Positions 62,244 through 64,000 of a stretch of DNA of 64,000 nt are shown one piece after another. The stretch lies in NCBI RefSeq assembly GCF_029024945.1, contig NZ_CP118976.1:1302001-1366000 (forward strand), written 5' to 3'. The notes below the pieces were generated by a model, which saw only the letters and a list, made by a program, of their open reading frames with translations, had not been told where the DNA came from and searched no databases. The position numbers and the translations under genes were made by a program. Positions within the stretch are counted from its first letter, which is position 1; each line of letters opens with the position of its first letter. Source of the stretch: Staphylococcus succinus. GTDB lineage: Bacteria; Bacillota; Bacilli; Staphylococcales; Staphylococcaceae.

Positions 62244-62257
62244 AAGAGTGATACAAT

Positions 62258-63595
62258 ATGTCAGATTATTTAAGTGTTTCAGCAATAACTAAATATATAA
62301 AGTATAAGTTTGATCAAGACCCGCATCTACAGTCGGTGTTAATTAAAGGGGAGTTATCTAACTTTAAAAAACACAGCAGTGGTCATTTATACTTTAATGT
62401 CAAAGATAAAAATAGCGTCATTAGTGCAATGATGTTTAAAGGTAATGCCTCTAAAATGGACTTTGATCCTAAAGAAGGTGACGAAGTTCTTTTGGAAGCA
62501 CGTGTTTCTGTGTACGAGCGTAGAGGTAATTATCAAATTTATGTTAATAAAATGCATATAGATGGTGTAGGAAACTTATATCAAAAATTAGAACAACTTA
62601 AGAAAAAGTTAACTAAAGAAGGTTTCTTTGACCAAAGTCAGAAGCAATTGATTCCTAAGTTTCCTAAAAAAATAGCTGTTTTAACAGCAGGAACTGGTGC
62701 GGCTATTAGAGATATTCATACTACAATTAATAGTAGATACCCTTTAGCTGAACAAATACAAATTAATACATTAGTTCAAGGGGCTCAAGCCAAGAACGAT
62801 ATTATTGATAAGATTCAACAAGCGGATGAATTAGATGTTGATACAATTATTATCGGCCGCGGTGGTGGTTCTATAGAAGATTTGTGGAATTTTAATGAAG
62901 AAGACGTTGTTAAGGCTATATATAATTGTGTAACACCAGTTATTTCTGCGGTCGGCCATGAAACAGATTATACTTTAAGCGATTTTGTTGCTGATGTCAG
63001 AGCTGCTACCCCAACACAGGCGGCAGTTATTGCAACGCCTGATCAACATGAACTACGTCAATATTTAAAACAAACAAATTTATCGCTTACACGCTTTATT
63101 AGACAACACTTGCACCAACAGCGAAAGCACTTAGAGCATGTATCCTCTTATTATAAATTTAAAACACCGACATTGTTGTATGACCAACAAATACAAAAAC
63201 GAGATGATTTGGAAAAACAATTAAAACTAGCAATTAATCAAAATATTAATAATGAGCAACAACGTTTAGAATTGTTGAAAAATCAGTTTAATTTAAAAAA
63301 ATTTAAAGCTAGTATTAACAGAGAACAGTTAATAACAAAGCAAAGATATAATGAATTAAATAAAGTCATGCATAATTATTTTATCAATCAAAAAAATGAT
63401 CTGGCTAGGAAACTGGAAGGATTAAATAACCTAAGTCCTACGAATACAATGTTACGCGGTTATACGATTGTGAATAAAGGTGACGATGTAATTACGAGTA
63501 CAAACGATTTAAGTGAAAATGATAACATTGTATTAACAATGAAAGATGGCGTTGTTGATGCACAGGTTAAGAAAGTAAGGTGTAATGATGAGTAA
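62258..63595 (+). CDS. xseA: Exonuclease VII large subunit
   Basis: 445 residues. An N-terminal OB fold (VLIKGELSNFKKHSSGHLYF) is followed by the catalytic domain with IAVLTAGTGAAIRDI, IIGRGGGSIEDLW and AVGHETDYTL, and a long coiled coil binding XseB. It degrades single-stranded DNA from both ends. The start lies 14 bases after nusB with a weak AAAGAGTG site, and the end overlaps xseB. Confidence 0.96.
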   Translation: MSDYLSVSAITKYIKYKFDQDPHLQSVLIKGELSNFKKHSSGHLYFNVKDKNSVISAMMFKGNASKMDFDPKEGDEVLLEARVSVYERRGNYQIYVNKMHIDGVGNLYQKLEQLKKKLTKEGFFDQSQKQLIPKFPKKIAVLTAGTGAAIRDIHTTINSRYPLAEQIQINTLVQGAQAKNDIIDKIQQADELDVDTIIIGRGGGSIEDLWNFNEEDVVKAIYNCVTPVISAVGHETDYTLSDFVADVRAATPTQAAVIATPDQHELRQYLKQTNLSLTRFIRQHLHQQRKHLEHVSSYYKFKTPTLLYDQQIQKRDDLEKQLKLAINQNINNEQQRLELLKNQFNLKKFKASINREQLITKQRYNELNKVMHNYFINQKNDLARKLEGLNNLSPTNTMLRGYTIVNKGDDVITSTNDLSENDNIVLTMKDGVVDAQVKKVRCNDE

Positions 63596-63824
63596 TAGTA
63601 ATACACAAAGTTTTGAAGAAATGATGAAAGAACTAGAAGATATTGTTCAAAAACTCGATAACGAAAATGTATCGTTAGAAGAATCTTTAAATTTATATCA
63701 ACGTGGGATGAAATTATCAGCTACTTGCGATGAAACTTTGAAAGACGCTGAAAAAAAAGTAAACGAACTCATATCTGACGATGATGCCGAGAAAGAAGTA
63801 GATAACGATGAATCAAAAGATTAA
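63588..63824 (+). CDS. xseB: Exonuclease VII small subunit
   Basis: 78 residues from the second of two adjacent ATG codons (63588), which has AAGG 7 bases upstream; 63585 is equally possible in frame. Two helices with SFEEMMKELEDIVQKLD and the conserved LYQRGMKLS, followed by an acidic tail. Several copies bind each XseA. It overlaps xseA by 8 bases and ispA by 17. Confidence 0.95.
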   Translation: MSNSNTQSFEEMMKELEDIVQKLDNENVSLEESLNLYQRGMKLSATCDETLKDAEKKVNELISDDDAEKEVDNDESKD

Positions 63825-64000
63825 TCATTTAACAGAAGAAATTAATCAGCTACTTGCGACATCGATAGAAGAATCTTTACTTGATACTAATTTAGAAGAG
63901 AGTATGCGTTATTCATTAAATGCAGGTGGTAAAAGAATTAGACCTGTGTTATTACTTTTAACTTTAGATATGTTATCCAATGATTATAAATTAGGGTTTT
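63808..64000 (+). CDS. ispA: Farnesyl diphosphate synthase, N-terminal part (cut by window end)
   Basis: The first 64 codons, starting MNQKINHLTEEINQLL and reaching NAGGKRIRPVLLLL, the conserved GGKRxRP substrate-binding motif of polyprenyl synthases. The start overlaps xseB by 17 bases, as is usual for xseB-ispA. The two Asp-rich motifs lie beyond the window, so the class is called from this motif and gene order. Confidence 0.93.
   Translation, partial: MNQKINHLTEEINQLLATSIEESLLDTNLEESMRYSLNAGGKRIRPVLLLLTLDMLSNDYKLGF

Noticed and set aside
1..64000. Search by eye for insertion sequences, prophage genes, CRISPR repeats, tRNA genes and anti-phage systems.
   Set aside because: None was seen. 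Gene order and codon character are uniform core chromosome, so no accessory system is claimed.

Overview
The window is an ordered, gene-dense stretch of core chromosome from a Staphylococcus. It is AT-rich and low-GC Gram-positive in character. The gene order (aroE-yhbY-nadD-yqeK-rsfS-yqeM-comEA, hrcA-grpE-dnaK-dnaJ-prmA-rsmE, phoH-ybeY-dgkA-cdd-era-recO, glyS/ccpN-ppsR-dnaG-sigA, adcC-adcB-zur, comGA-comGG, gcvT-gcvPA-gcvPB, efp-accB-accC-nusB-xseA-xseB-ispA) is the staphylococcal one. Several proteins (SigA, S20, PBP3, Zur) look close to S. aureus by memory, but with enough differences to suggest a different species of the genus. The species cannot be fixed by eye. I see no insertion sequence, prophage, CRISPR array, tRNA or rRNA gene, and no broken gene apart from the two cut by the window ends (aroE, ispA).

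Layout. 1-6.4 kb: aroE tail, ribosome and NAD genes, then the comE locus (DNA uptake). 6.5-10 kb: holA, rpsT (minus strand), lepA. 10-18.2 kb: hemW and the heat-shock operon with a CtsR-like box and a CIRCE element, then prmA, rsmE and rpsU. 18.6-25.3 kb: NfeD/FloA membrane-domain operon and the phoH-to-recO operon. 25.5-31.8 kb: glyS on the minus strand under a glycine T-box, divergent from ccpN-ppsR-dnaG-sigA. 31.8-38.2 kb: trmK, Nif3, cshB, nfo, and the zinc-uptake operon with its Zur regulator. 38.4-46.4 kb: sodA, pbp3, rpmG, a folate enzyme, a rhomboid protease, glucokinase and a metallo-hydrolase. 46.5-50.7 kb: comG pseudopilus operon ending in aroK. 50.7-56.4 kb: glycine riboswitch and glycine-cleavage genes, then lipM, whose octanoyltransferase starts lipoylation of the same system. 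56.5-64 kb: small envelope genes, pepQ-like peptidase, efp, acetyl-CoA carboxylase subunits, nusB, exonuclease VII and ispA.

The most interesting signal is shared by the two late-competence loci. Upstream of both comEA and comGA there is the same bipartite element (ATAAAGTAA, 15 bases, CGTGTWTA). It is interleaved with a long inverted repeat whose right arm is the Shine-Dalgarno sequence and whose T-run abuts the start codon. I infer a promoter, probably for the competence sigma factor SigH, starting transcription inside the hairpin. Read-through RNA would fold, terminate and hide the ribosome site, while the proper competence transcript would lack the left arm and be translatable. Other points worth checking are an apparent AUA start for ccpN, a near-consensus Zur box before adcC, cre-like sites before accB and in the lipM promoter, a single-aptamer glycine riboswitch directly behind aroK, and a PerR-like palindromic hairpin before nusB.
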